Shown here: one piece after another, positions 1-10,824 of the stretch
How the letters are laid out: the number at the start of each line of letters is the position of its first letter
How positions within the stretch are numbered: the stretch's first letter is position 1
NCBI GenBank assembly: GCA_021399435.1
Contig: JAJTUP010000087.1
Location: forward strand, 124,001 to 188,000
Reading direction: 5' to 3'
DNA: 64,000 bases
Origin: Diaporthe sp. PMI_573
Lineage: Eukaryota; Ascomycota; Sordariomycetes; Diaporthales; Diaporthaceae
Translations under genes and position numbers: made by a program
Notes under the pieces: model-generated
The model's input: only the letters and a program-made list of their open reading frames with translations
What the model was told of the DNA's origin: nothing
Database searches by the model: none

Positions 1-2428
1 ACCAGGGGCCAGAGAGTGTGTGTCCTTGTTCAGATTGTATTAAACGATGATATCCAAACGGACTGCTGCTATTGTAAATATCACCTTGAAGTGAACAGAG
101 CGAATTCACGTGTGCATATTGATTGCGACATGATATGTCACAGCCCGCCAGTCCAATATGCGTGCTCGACCTGCTCACCGTCCGGATGGTGTCTGGCCTG
201 AGAGGCTCGCAGTCTAACAGCAGTGCAGGCATAGGTATTTGTCGAAGTATTGTATGCTGCCACAGATCAGGACAAGCAGTGCCTAGCCACGTGCTGTCTT
301 ATCGGTTGGCAGATGGCCTACAAACAGGAGCAGTCTATACACAGTATTAGTGATCGGAGGGTAGACTGGATGCTCGGGATAGTTCAACATGTCTCTTAAT
401 CTACATCAAGCACGACGTGGGATGGCGGGAAACGAGGGCTGTTATCGCAGATGCTGAGAGGCAGGCTGTTGGTTTGCCACCCGTAGACCGACCCTGCAGC
501 CCTGCAGTGGCATCAAGACTAAGAAAGAAAGTAGACCTGGTGATCATCTGCAAGTGTGTGTTGCGAGTGCGCGGCCTACCTTAGCTGTCACCTGTGTATC
601 CGTGTCGGGTGTCTGCCGTGTTCAGCCTGTACGCATGTCTGCAGGAAGGGGGGCCAATGGTGGTGGTGGTGGGGGTGGTGGGGGACTGCAAGGAGCTTGG
701 GCCAGTTTTCCATTGCGGAGGGCAGGGGGGCAGTGAGCAGAGGGCAGAAGAGGAGAAGGAAGGAGCAGCCCACGAGGTGAGGGGCACTGAACCGCATCTG
801 GCCATATCGTGTTGTGTAATGGACATGTGGGAGATATGTGATATGCTGTGTACAATACTGAGCATATTTATCTGTCATGCTCGATGCTTGATGCTCGATG
901 CTCGATGGCCACTGGCCGTCACTTGATCCTTGATCCTCGCCATCATCGACATATGCAGCCAGGCAGCCCGCTGTCGTGTTGTTTTGATTATCGGGCAATA
1001 CATTGGATGAGATGATCTGCCACTTTATAAAGTGCATACCTAATCCCGCATGCCCAAGGCAAATTGCCAATTTGCCTCGTCGCCAGTTGTGCCTGCTTCG
1101 TCAAGACACGTCAAGCCAGCAGCCGCGACGGCCCTCTGTTCCCGTTCCCGCTCCCGTCAAGCAGTGCGTGTGGCCGTAGTTCCAGAACGGACAAAGGGAA
1201 AGCAGGGAAGGCACGAGTAGTCTGTCGTCCGTAGTCCCTCGGCTATCTCTGTCTTGACCATTCATTGACCATTGTATTGATTGATGTGTTTACATTCTCT
1301 TCTTCTACTATTTTCTTTGTGACGAGACGACAACCCATCAATACAAGAATACCGTCGCACTGCTCACAGCCATTGCGATCCTCATTGATAAGTCGACTTC
1401 TCGTCTTGCATCTCCTCGTCGTACGCATTATATTATTTCGCCGACTCGGGCGGGTCCCCAAGCTTGGCCACCTGCCCACCTGCCCACACTTTCCCACCTC
1501 TGGGCCACCCCAGGCCACCCCCACCCCACAAATCCACCACACCAGATACGGAGCCAGGTGCTCTGGTGCTGCACCTTCACCCGCGACTGCAACTGCACCC
1601 TGCACATGCACATGCACCTTGCACCACCTGCGCCTGGCCCTTGGTCTGGCCCCCTGTCCTGGCCCGCCTCGGCTTCGTTTTTCCAGCCCATCCCAAACAA
1701 TCAGGGTCTCGACCTCCACTAGACTTGTGTCTCTCTCGTGTCTCTCTCTTTCTCTTCGTGACCCCTCGAATCTTTTCAATTAATTATTGTTGTCCTCCTC
1801 AGTCCCCTCGCCCCATCCAACACTGACTACAAAGCACCGTTTCAACACACATACAAACACACACATACCAAGCCACCAGACAGCAGCCGGCAGATCGAGG
1901 ACGGCAACGGCAACGGCGACACCACCACGAGACCATGAGCAGTCCTGCTTCGATATACATATCAAGAAGCAGGAAAAGAGACCAACCGCCCTGGCCCTCC
2001 TAATTTAACTCTCCCACGCGACACAGCAGAGCCGTATTTCTCCTCACCGCCGTCGTCGACGAAGCAGGATCACGACTACGACACACGAGCATCCACTACA
2101 CGGTCACAGGGTTACGAGCTGGCAGAGTGGTAGACTAGCAGACTGGCAGACGAGGGAAGGAGAAGAAGAGGAAAACAAGAAAGGAAGAAAAGGGAAAGGA
2201 AAGGAAAGCAAGGGAAAGGTGGGTCAGGATAGCGCTGGATAATACGGAAGCCCTCGCCACGATCTAGACTGGCCGCACACCGTACACCAATTCGCACGGA
2301 CGAAACGAAAAAGTCTGGCCGAATCCGCTGCAGCCTGTGGACTGCGATAAAGACTCCGCAGTTGTCGCCGCCCTTCGCCGACACACGAGACCAAGGCGCA
2401 GAGGGAGGAAGAACACAACCCCCCAGCC
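1..2428. other. Intergenic / 5' flank of the cyclin gene
   Basis: No supportable gene. The stretch holds short overlapping ORFs on both strands, a T/G-rich GGTGG run near 660-690, and three tandem GATGCTC-like units near 878-905. From about 1240 to 2000 the + strand is rich in C and T. That fits promoter and leader sequence of the cyclin gene that follows, but no defined element can be named. Confidence 0.6.
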
Positions 2429-3670
2429 ATGTCGCCAAACCCGCAGGACGGCGGGGCTCAACCACCTCCGGCAAGACCCGACGGCGATCACGAGTCCAGC
2501 GACAGCTCCGTGCCGCAGTCACCTCCGCCTCCGCCCAAGCCCTCGAGCGACCCGTCCCTGGTCATCCAGCCGCCCCGCCCCGACCTCCAGCCCATAACCT
2601 CCCCACAGCTCAACGCCCAGCCCGATGACATCTTCAAGGTCCCCGCCCTCGCCGCCCTCAAGCTGCTCAGCTCCGGCGTCGAGGCCCTCGTGCGCATCAC
2701 GGGAGACATCCCGCCCACCCCGCCCCCCATGACCCCCCACATCCCCAACATGAGGAGCATGCAGGCCGAGAAGGAGAGCATCGTGCGCAACTACTCCGAG
2801 AAGAGCCTGATGCGCCTGCGCGAACAGGCCCTGGAGCTGGAGCGCCAGACCCAGGACGCCGGCCACACCCCCGGCCCGGCGGCCACCCTGCCCGACGACC
2901 AGGGCACCATGTCCCCTCCTTCGTCCCGGCAGAGCCCCGCGGGGCCCGTCCTGGCCGTGCCGAGGCCGACGCGGACGGCAAGCCTCTCGGTGCCGGGCCT
3001 GCACCCGCCGGCGGGGCCGCAGCCCATCGACGGCGTCCACCTCAGGCCGACGCCCAGCCCCGAGCCCGGCAGCTTCGTGCCCCCGCCCCCGCCGTCGTCG
3101 ACGCCCGAGCCGTACGTGGTCATCGGCGCCAACAGCCAGCCCCTCAACATGCAGCACAACGCCATCACGCGCAAGTTCTACAGCAAGAAGCCGCCGCCCA
3201 TAGGCATCAGCGACTACCTGCTGCGCATCCACCGGTTCTGCCCCATGAGCACGGCCGTCTACCTCGCGACGAGCCTCTACATACACAGGCTGGCGGTGGA
3301 CGAGCGGGCGGTGGCGGTGACCAAGAGGAACGCGCACAGGCTGCTCCTGGCCGGGCTGAGGGTGGCCATGAAGGCGCTCGAGGACCTGAGCTACCCGCAC
3401 GCCAAGGTGGCCAAGGTGGGCGGGGTGAGCGAGGTGGAGCTGGCCAGGCTCGAGATCAGCTTCTGCTTCCTGTGCGGCTTCGAGCTCGTGGTCGGCGCGG
3501 GCCTGCTGCAGGACCACTGGACAAACATGAAGAACGGGGCCGACCTGGCCAGGATCGGCACGAGCGGGGGAGGGGCAGGGCCGCAGGGGAGGATGCCGCT
3601 ACCCGGGCTGAGCCTCGCGAACCTGCCCAAACCGAGGAACCCGCCACCACAGGCGGTAGTCGAAGGATGA
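2429..3670 (+). CDS. Pho80/PREG-type cyclin (CDK regulatory subunit)
   Basis: Intronless 413-residue protein. Residues about 245-356 form a Pho80-family cyclin box: after ITRKFYSKKPPP comes the SDYLLRIHRF helix, then a run ending in HAKVAKVGGV and the ELARLEISF segment, as in yeast Pho80 and Neurospora PREG. A short helix at 78-93 (LLSSGVEALVRI) matches the N-terminal helix of Pho80, and about 150 Pro/Ser-rich residues separate it from the box. The first 60 residues are also Pro-rich. In known relatives this cyclin binds a Pho85-type kinase and represses phosphate-starvation genes. Pcl6/Pcl7-type cyclins that control glycogen metabolism share the fold, so the exact subfamily is inferred. The ATG at 2429 has a good context (cccagccATG). 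The ORF is strongly GC-rich at third positions, as expected for a real gene. Confidence 0.88.
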   Translation: MSPNPQDGGAQPPPARPDGDHESSDSSVPQSPPPPPKPSSDPSLVIQPPRPDLQPITSPQLNAQPDDIFKVPALAALKLLSSGVEALVRITGDIPPTPPPMTPHIPNMRSMQAEKESIVRNYSEKSLMRLREQALELERQTQDAGHTPGPAATLPDDQGTMSPPSSRQSPAGPVLAVPRPTRTASLSVPGLHPPAGPQPIDGVHLRPTPSPEPGSFVPPPPPSSTPEPYVVIGANSQPLNMQHNAITRKFYSKKPPPIGISDYLLRIHRFCPMSTAVYLATSLYIHRLAVDERAVAVTKRNAHRLLLAGLRVAMKALEDLSYPHAKVAKVGGVSEVELARLEISFCFLCGFELVVGAGLLQDHWTNMKNGADLARIGTSGGGAGPQGRMPLPGLSLANLPKPRNPPPQAVVEG

Positions 3671-4410
3671 TGAAGCGGACCAATGGGGCGGTAGTGGAGC
3701 AGTAGTACCATGCGTTGGAGCGGCAGGTTGGTACGGAGCACATATGGAGGGACCGGTCACGATCTTCTTATATATCTATCATTGCATTGGAGGATTCACT
3801 TTCTTCGGAGCAAAGCGTCACGGACATGTTTGTGCCTTTGGGTGTTTTCTTGGATCATGTTACTCGGGGCGGCACATGGTAATATTTTGCATTAGCACGA
3901 GGAGACACACACGAGAGCATACTTGTTACATATACATGCATATATATACCTAACCTATTCAGAGCACATATATACCACACCTGGCCGCACAGATACGCAG
4001 GGGCTGGGCTTAGTTCTGAGTTGTGAGTTGCGAGTTCTGAAAAATCTGGGCAGGTATTGCGCTGTATATACCTACGGACATCTACAATGTCTATTGTGTA
4101 TGTAGTGGCCCACTGCTGAGGCGTAGTTGCAGATCGCCGTGCCGTGGCAGCAGGGCAGGGGGGCAAACACTGGGACGGACCCTTGGAGATTCGGCTGGCC
4201 CCGAGCTCCGAGCTGTGCCCTGCCGCCCGCCTGTTGCCGATTGCAGCTGTTCCCTGACGGCTGAGGGGTCAGTCAGACCAAGGAGCGGGGGAGCTCGGTG
4301 CGGGGCACAAGTGCTCTGTGGTCTTGCTTCGTCCCGACGATAACCTACGCCGTTTGCATAATCACTACTCGGCGATTGGGCTGCCCTGTACTTCCGTCTG
4401 CCCTGCCTCC
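3671..4410. other. Intergenic spacer between cyclin and aminopeptidase
   Basis: Contains the 3' flank of the cyclin gene, AT-rich in places (tatatata-like stretch near 3930-3975), and the leader of the aminopeptidase gene. No supportable gene or RNA was seen. Confidence 0.6.
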
Positions 4411-4671
4411 ATGCGAGCCTTCCTCCCCCTGCGGTTGCAACACATCCCAGCATACAAGAAAGCAGCGACAGCGCCCACGATCCGACCAGCTTCTCTCGCC
4501 CTCGTCCTCAACACTGCTGCTGCTGCCCGACCTTCGTTTCGCGCCCGCCGTCCGGCCTCGTCACGCCCGGCTCTCACTTCTTCTTCCTGGACTGCTCAGG
4601 CTCAGGCAACAACACGCTTCTTCTTCCGACCTTTCGTCACAAGACCAGAACCACCCCAGCTTCTTGTCAAG
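4411..4671 (+). other. In-frame 87-codon N-terminal extension of pepP (possible mitochondrial leader)
   Basis: Continuous open frame from the ATG at 4411 into the pepP ATG at 4672. The predicted extension begins [18 protein letters not shown], contains many Arg/Lys and only one acidic residue (in RPEPPQ near its end), and includes an FFFRPF stretch. This composition is what mitochondrial presequences look like. It may instead be 5' UTR that is open by chance. Confidence 0.35.
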
Positions 4672-6063
4672 ATGGCGCCCTACGAAGAGACCCTGAAGGG
4701 CAAGTACCCCGGAACGCTCCATGCCAAGCGCGTCGCCGAGTACATCCGCTCCAAGATCCCTGGCGCCACGGCTGGCGTCATCTATCTCGAGGGCGGAAAG
4801 ACGAGGATGATTGAGGACTGTGACCAGGAGGAACACTTCAGGCAGCGCCGATACTTCTACTACCTGACCGGCTGCGACCTGCCCGACTGCCACTACACCT
4901 ACGACATAGCCACGGGCGAGTCGACCCTCTTCGTGCCCCCCGTCGACGCCGAGTCCGTCGTCTGGTCCGGCCTGCCGCTGAGCACCGACGACGCCCTCCA
5001 GCAGTACGACGTCCACCACGCCGCCCTCACCACCGACGTCAACCCCACCCTCGCCCGCCTCGCCGAGACCAACAGCAACTCCAGGACCGTCTTCGCCATA
5101 CCGGGCCAGGTCTCGGACCACATCACCTTCCTCGGGTTCGAGGACAAGAACCTCGGGATCCTCAAGGAGGCCATCGAGTACAGCCGCGTGATCAAGTCCG
5201 ACTACGAGGTCGCCCTGATCCAAAAGGCGAGCGACATCTCGTCCGCCGCGCACAGGGCCGTCATGGAGAAGGTCCGCCACGCGTCCAACGAGACGGAGCT
5301 CGAGGCCGTGCTGCTGTCGAAGTTCGTGTCGAGGGGCTCCAAGAACCAGGCGTACAGCACCATCGTCGCGGGCGGCCGCTCCGCCGCCACGCTGCACTAC
5401 GTGCGCAACGACCAGCCCCTCGCCGGCAAGCTGAACCTCCTGCTGGACGCGGGCTGCGAGATAAACTGCTACGCCTCGGATATCACCCGCACCTTCCCCA
5501 TCAGCGGCAAGTTCACCCCGGAGAGCCGCGCCATCTACGACATCGTCCTGAAGATGCAGCTCGAGAGCATCGCCATGCTGAGGGAGGGTGTGAACTGGGA
5601 CGACGTCCACTCCCACGCGCACCGCGTCGCCATCGACGGCCTGCTGGGGCTTGGGGTCCTCAAGGGCGACAAAGACGAAATCTTTAAGAGCAAGGCGAGC
5701 GTGGCCTTCTTCCCCCACGGGCTGGGCCACTACATGGGCATGGACACCCACGACACGGGCGGCGACCCCAACTACGCCGACCCGGACCCCATGTTCCGGT
5801 ACCTGCGGAAGCGCGGGGCCTTACCCGCCGGCAGCGTCATCACCGTCGAGCCCGGGATTTATTTCTGCAAGTTCATCATCGACCCTGCCCTCAAGGACCC
5901 GGCCACTGCGAAACACATCGACGCAGGCGTGCTGGAGAAGTACTGGGACGTGGGCGGGGTGAGGATCGAGGATAATGTGCTCATCACCAAGGAGGGGTGC
6001 GAGAACTTCACCAGTGTTGTCAAGGATCCCGTGGAATTGGAGAAGATCATCTCGTCGAGTTAG
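4672..6063 (+). CDS. pepP: Xaa-Pro aminopeptidase, PEPP type (M24B)
   Basis: 463-residue metallo-aminopeptidase that removes an N-terminal residue preceding proline. The N-terminal domain ([31 protein letters not shown]) is followed by the pita-bread catalytic domain with all five metal ligands: Asp259 (LLLDAG), Asp270 (SDITRTFP), His349 ([11 protein letters not shown]), Glu393 (VEPGIYF) and Glu433 (GGVRIEDN). The length agrees with fungal PEPP proteins (about 460-470). I chose the ATG at 4672 because the family similarity starts there and its context (gtcaagATGgc) is good. The frame stays open upstream to ATGs at 4411 and 4318. The extension from 4411 is basic, rich in Ala/Ser/Arg and almost free of acidic residues, so a longer mitochondrial form is possible. 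Intronless. Confidence 0.93.
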   Translation: MAPYEETLKGKYPGTLHAKRVAEYIRSKIPGATAGVIYLEGGKTRMIEDCDQEEHFRQRRYFYYLTGCDLPDCHYTYDIATGESTLFVPPVDAESVVWSGLPLSTDDALQQYDVHHAALTTDVNPTLARLAETNSNSRTVFAIPGQVSDHITFLGFEDKNLGILKEAIEYSRVIKSDYEVALIQKASDISSAAHRAVMEKVRHASNETELEAVLLSKFVSRGSKNQAYSTIVAGGRSAATLHYVRNDQPLAGKLNLLLDAGCEINCYASDITRTFPISGKFTPESRAIYDIVLKMQLESIAMLREGVNWDDVHSHAHRVAIDGLLGLGVLKGDKDEIFKSKASVAFFPHGLGHYMGMDTHDTGGDPNYADPDPMFRYLRKRGALPAGSVITVEPGIYFCKFIIDPALKDPATAKHIDAGVLEKYWDVGGVRIEDNVLITKEGCENFTSVVKDPVELEKIISSS

Positions 6064-6322
6064 AGCAGTATGTAGTTTAGACTGTGTGCAATGTAATGAT
6101 GATGACCCGCTTTCACCAATCCATGTTGCTCCGGCGTGAATTTGATACTGCCTGGGCGCGGTGTAAACCACGGCTGTTCCTGACCTTGCTCATAGCATTA
6201 GTGACAAACTAATTATGTATCTATGGAGATGTGCCCGCGCATGCCAAGCCAGCCACCGTCCCCGGAGTACCAGGCCTACCAAATCCTCCGTGAGCAAATC
6301 GTCTCATACGTGCCGTGTTGAC

Positions 6323-6368
<46 letters not shown>

Positions 6369-8423
6369 AAAGAAAGCATGCCGAGTAACCCTGGCTTTAC
6401 AAGACCCGCGACCCCGCGTGGGCCAACAAAAGCTCCTGGCTGAGAATAGACCGCTTCCGTCTGTCATGAATAACTAGGATTGCATCGAAGGTGGCAAGGC
6501 CGCTGTTGCTCCACGAAAAGAAAAGTCATGAGTGGTGCGGTGTGTGGGAGACCTACCTGGGTAGAGCTACTAGAACGGAAGTCTGTCGCTTACAGTATAA
6601 TTGTTCTTCTTTAAAGCAAGTAGACAGTCCAGGTGTAGAGGAATACTCCAAGGCCTGGGAATGTTGAAAAGATTGTAGATCAGTCACGGCATCTAAGTCA
6701 AGTAGTCTTTCGGGGGCTGGCATAGGTTATCACTGTTTTCTAGAATGAAAAAGTCCGGCCGTGATACACTTGATCACCATAGTGAAACGCAAAACATATA
6801 TCCAGAGTCGTGGTTATAAAAGCTTTTCGACTTTCCTGGTGGACAAGCGTCGGGCCAGGTGTTCAAGCCCCGACTATGCAGATATGCAAGACTACATTTG
6901 TCAATCAACACTAAATCAATCATAGCACACAAGTACACCCTTACGCAAAGCTTACTGCAACTTATACATTCTTGGCTGCTATGTCAACCACTAGCGTTGT
7001 AGTCCCTGCAGTGGTGAGGGTATGGTCAAGCGCAATTTTGAGAATAGACATCCATCCTTAGACACTTCATCTATTCTCCAATGATATTCTTCATAAAAGA
7101 TCCTCACACGTGTATTTGGTAGATGACTACTAGTACATGCTTGGATCATGAGCAAAGTTTGTTGGTATTGTGTCATTTCCATGTGACTTTCCTTCCATCT
7201 GGTCTGAAACTTGTTCATATTTCAACGTGACGCACCCGTCAACGAACTACTTCTTCTATCAAGTTGCTCTCATACTGTACCCACGTGCAGCATCTTATCT
7301 GTCCCTTCTTGCTCCTTGTATAGCTACTACTCTCAGGAATCTCATAAGAAAAAAGCCCACGACGCATATATGGAGCGTTCCCAGTTCCAGCAGCTCATTG
7401 GCTGCTCCCTCCCTAGTAAAGTCCCTGTGCTGGACGCAGAATGAATCGTGAGGACCTCGTACAATAACCCGGATTGGCTAGACTCAAAAACATTTCATTC
7501 TATGTGATGCTACCTCGGCCAGCCGGGGAAGGATCCTTCGGACACGCCGGCATCCCCTGACAGGCTCATACTGAGCCTGTGTGAGCCGCATAGTAAAGGA
7601 CCGAAGTATTTCAAAAGAAAGAGCGGAAGTTCAAATGAGAGATGGAAAGACGAGACATTCAAAAAGGCTCGTGATAAGATGTCGGTACTATCTTATCTTC
7701 ACCGAGGCCTTGCATATACAAGAATGCGACATAGTTGAAGTCGTGTTAGCTAACCGAATTTCACCATACCTGCGCCATCTGCCGTGACAGCTCGAATTCC
7801 CGCGCAACCCGCCCGACTAAGTGATAAGTCCTTTTTATAGCCACACCGGAGCCATGGAAACTCGGTATTCTCCCCATTGGTGACGATCTAACGCATAGGT
7901 ACACAATCTCATTAAGTGCGACCCCCTGCCGCGTCGCGTTTTATTCCGTCTCAATGCAGCCCCCAGAGGACGGCCATCGCGTGCTCGGGGCCCGGGGTGC
8001 ACTTATGCAAGCCCATACCGGGGCAGTTGTATCATCCTCCCGCCGGATGCCGACATTGATATCGTGCTCTCCTGGCTGCATACAGCCGAGCCCTACCTAG
8101 GTCGATAGCAGTCCATTTCCGAGATATTGGCCCGACGCGGTGGAGATAGATTGATAGGCTAGACATGTATCTTGGAATTCGGGCTTTCTGCGGCAAAATG
8201 TAGACGGCATGGGCCCGAAAGTCAATCCGGTCAAGTCCACATAAGAAGAAACTATCTGTGCCCATAATGAACGACGTGAGACAAAGGTTCCTCAGACTTT
8301 CCGGTCACCTGTCCAAGCAGTGACACCAAGGCTTCTACAGGAGTTCCCTCTCTTTCTCTGCCCTGGCGCGTGCCTGTGTGTATATTGTCTTTGAAGGTGC
8401 CCAACACAGCCGCTACTGGCGCC
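6064..8423. other. Intergenic region, no gene seen
   Basis: 2.4 kb without a supportable gene. It contains the AGT microsatellite listed separately and a 9-bp-stem, 3-nt-loop hairpin at 7560-7580 (core CAGGCTCA/TGAGCCTG). ORFs here are under 95 codons and resemble nothing recognisable. Confidence 0.55.
6323..6368. repeat. (AGT)n microsatellite, about 15 units
   Basis: Uninterrupted AGT trinucleotide repeat about 260 bp downstream of the aminopeptidase stop codon. In the reverse frame it gives a poly-Tyr run inside a 63-codon ORF, which is an artefact. Confidence 0.97.
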
Positions 8424-10824
8424 ATGGTATCCTGGAGAAAACCCTTCAGCGGCCGAGGGGGCGCAGATGTCGCCACGGCGGATAGCGCGAGCCAGATCTC
8501 CGACGGCAGCATCACCTACGTCGGGGAGAAGGGAGGCAACAATGCGGGCGCGACGTACCAGGAGGCGTCTGGCGCTCCAGTCGAGAGCGACTCCCCCCTA
8601 GGCTACGCCGTTGGGCCACTCACCATCTTGTTACTGAACATCAGCATGATGATCGGCACTGGCATCTACTCGACACGTAAGACGTGTTTTCGTGTTCCAA
8701 GCCGATGTGGGAATTCGCTAACATACATTCAAAGCCTCCGCTATATTGGGAGGCACTGGGTCTGTCGGTCTGAGTTTCATCTATTGGACCATAGGCTTCT
8801 TGGTATGTCCCCAGGTCCTATCAATCTCGCCTCGGGACTGGCTGGCTAATGGGTATTCTCATCCAGGTTTGCGTCGCCTCGGGTTCAGTGTATCTCGAGT
8901 ATACCGCATATTTCCCTAGTCGCTCCGGATCCGAAGTGGTCTTCCTCGAACAGGCCTTTCCACGCCCGACGTGGTTCTTCCCCACAACTTTCGCCGTTCA
9001 GAATGTCATACTTTCGTTTGCCAGCAGCAATGCTATTGGTAAGACCACCTACAGGACTCAGACATGTCGACTCATCGCTAATCAAAACTTACATGTCTGT
9101 AGTATTGTCCAATTATTTGTTTGCCATGTCTGGCAGAGAAGGAACCGATTGGCAGGTGAAGGGTGTAGCCTTGGCTGGATATACAGTCGCAACACTATGT
9201 AAGAGCCGCCCCCCCCCCCACGCTTCTTTGGTCCCGCGTAAGCTGACAGGTCGACGAACAAGCCTTGGTCTTCAACACCAAGTTCTCATACTACATGTCA
9301 AATGCAATTGGGCTTGTCAAGATCGCCACCCTACTCTTCGTCATCGTCACGGGGTTTGTCATCTTGGGCGGCAACACCAAGATCGAGAACCCGACAGCCA
9401 ATTTCAAAAACTCCTTTCACGGCACGGAGACAGCCTCGGCTTATGGCTTGACCAACGCACTTTACAGGATCATCTTCTCATACGGCGGATACAACAACGC
9501 CTTCAATGTCGTGAACGAAGTCAAGGTATGGCACATAGCGCCTAGCATTGCACCAACCAGTACAGTAGCTAATCTCTCCATGGCTGTAGAACCCTGTCAA
9601 GTCCCTCCGGAAGTATGCCTTCCTGGCCCTCTTCACAGTCTACATCCTCTATATTCTTGCCAATGTGGCATATTTCTCCGCAGGTGGGTACACATTGATC
9701 ATTGACCACATCCTGCGCGGCGAGATTATGAACGCGTTTTCTGACCGTCGAAACGCCGCAGTGTCCAAATATGATCTGGTCAACTCGGGCACCACAGTTG
9801 CAACTCTGTACTTCAGAGCCGTGTTCGGAGACAGCGCAGCCGTCCGCGGGCTCAACTTCCTTGTGGCCTTGAGCGCCTTCGGAAACATCATCGCGTCCCT
9901 CTTGGGCTCGTCGCGGATGATACGTGAGTGCGGCAGGTAAGCACACCAATTGCCAGTATGGTATCGGCCGCCAGCGGACTGACTGACATTTTCTCGCAGG
10001 CAAGGTGTTCTTCCATGGACCAACTTCTGGGTGACGACAAGACCGTTCGGAACCCCCATCGGGCCTTATTTTGTGAAGTGGGCGCTCACTGCTCTGATGA
10101 TCCTCGCCTTGCCCTCGGGTGACGCATTCAACTTCGGTGAGTCTACGCTGTTGAAGATGAATCCCCCGCCTTCAAACTAGACACGTTTGCTGAACGGTGC
10201 TCAGTGAGTGATTTGTCGATCCTCCCGACGGCCGCCTTCAACCTCGCGATGGCTGTTGGCCTGTACGTGGTGCGGTGGCGACGCAGACGAGCAAACCTGC
10301 CGCCCCCCGAGTTCAAGGCGTGGCACACCGTCGTCATTTTCAACATTCTGGTGCAGCTCTACCTCCTAATCATGCCGTGGTACCCCCCAGAGGGTGGTCA
10401 ATACGCCGGCGACGTAAGCTTCTGGTACGGGACTTACGTTGTCACTGGCGTCGGGATGTAAGCATGAAACCGTTGAACCTCTTCGGGACACTCACCATAC
10501 CATACCACTGGCACCTTTCATTGGCTAACCTCTCGAATTAGACTCATTGCTTGCGGCACTTACTACTGGTTCTGGGCCAAGTTGATTCCCAAGTGGAGCG
10601 GATACCAGCTCCGTCAAGAGGTCATCAAGCTTGGCAACGGAGCGCAAACCCATCAGATCAGGAAGATACCAAACGATGAGTTGGCAGAGTTCGACGCTAC
10701 GCACGATGCGGCCGGCCGTCTGAGGGTTTCATCCAGCGTTCTGCATGATCAGAAGACCAGCAGCGCTTCTGATGACGGCGAGGCTGAGAAGAATACCACT
10801 ACGCAGAATACTGTGCCTATTTGA
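8424..10824 (+). CDS. mup1: High-affinity methionine permease, Mup1-like (APC superfamily)
   Basis: Ten phase-consistent exons: 8424-8676, 8735-8802, 8867-9038, 9103-9198, 9263-9525, 9590-9683, 9762-9936, 10000-10136, 10205-10457 and 10542-10824, giving 597 residues. Introns are 57-84 nt with GT...AG ends. The core begins with PLTILLLNISMMIGTGIYST followed by PSAILGGTGSVGLSF, the classic first helix of the Mup1/LAT-like branch, and continues through about twelve hydrophobic segments (for example FSYGGYNNAFNVVNEVKNP in mid-protein) to a hydrophilic C-terminal tail. The N-terminal tail of about 60 residues is Ser/Gly-rich. Expected role: proton-coupled plasma-membrane uptake of methionine and possibly cysteine. 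An alternative in-frame ATG at 8370 would add 18 residues. I prefer 8424 for its context (gcgccATGg). Confidence 0.9.

Noticed and set aside
581..1070. Overlapping ORFs of 94-160 codons on the minus strand
   Set aside because: Low-complexity (Pro/His from the GGTGG run), overlapped by ORFs in other frames, and no motif or splice pattern.
1243..1783. ORFs of 172-178 codons on both strands
   Set aside because: Both strands are open over the same C/T-rich promoter-like DNA. The translations are Pro/Thr- or Arg/Glu-rich without domain features.
2519..3517. 332-codon minus-strand ORF
   Set aside because: Mirror of the GC-rich cyclin gene. The sense frame holds the cyclin box.
4561..5751. 396-codon minus-strand ORF
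   Set aside because: Antisense shadow of the aminopeptidase, made possible by its GC-rich third positions.
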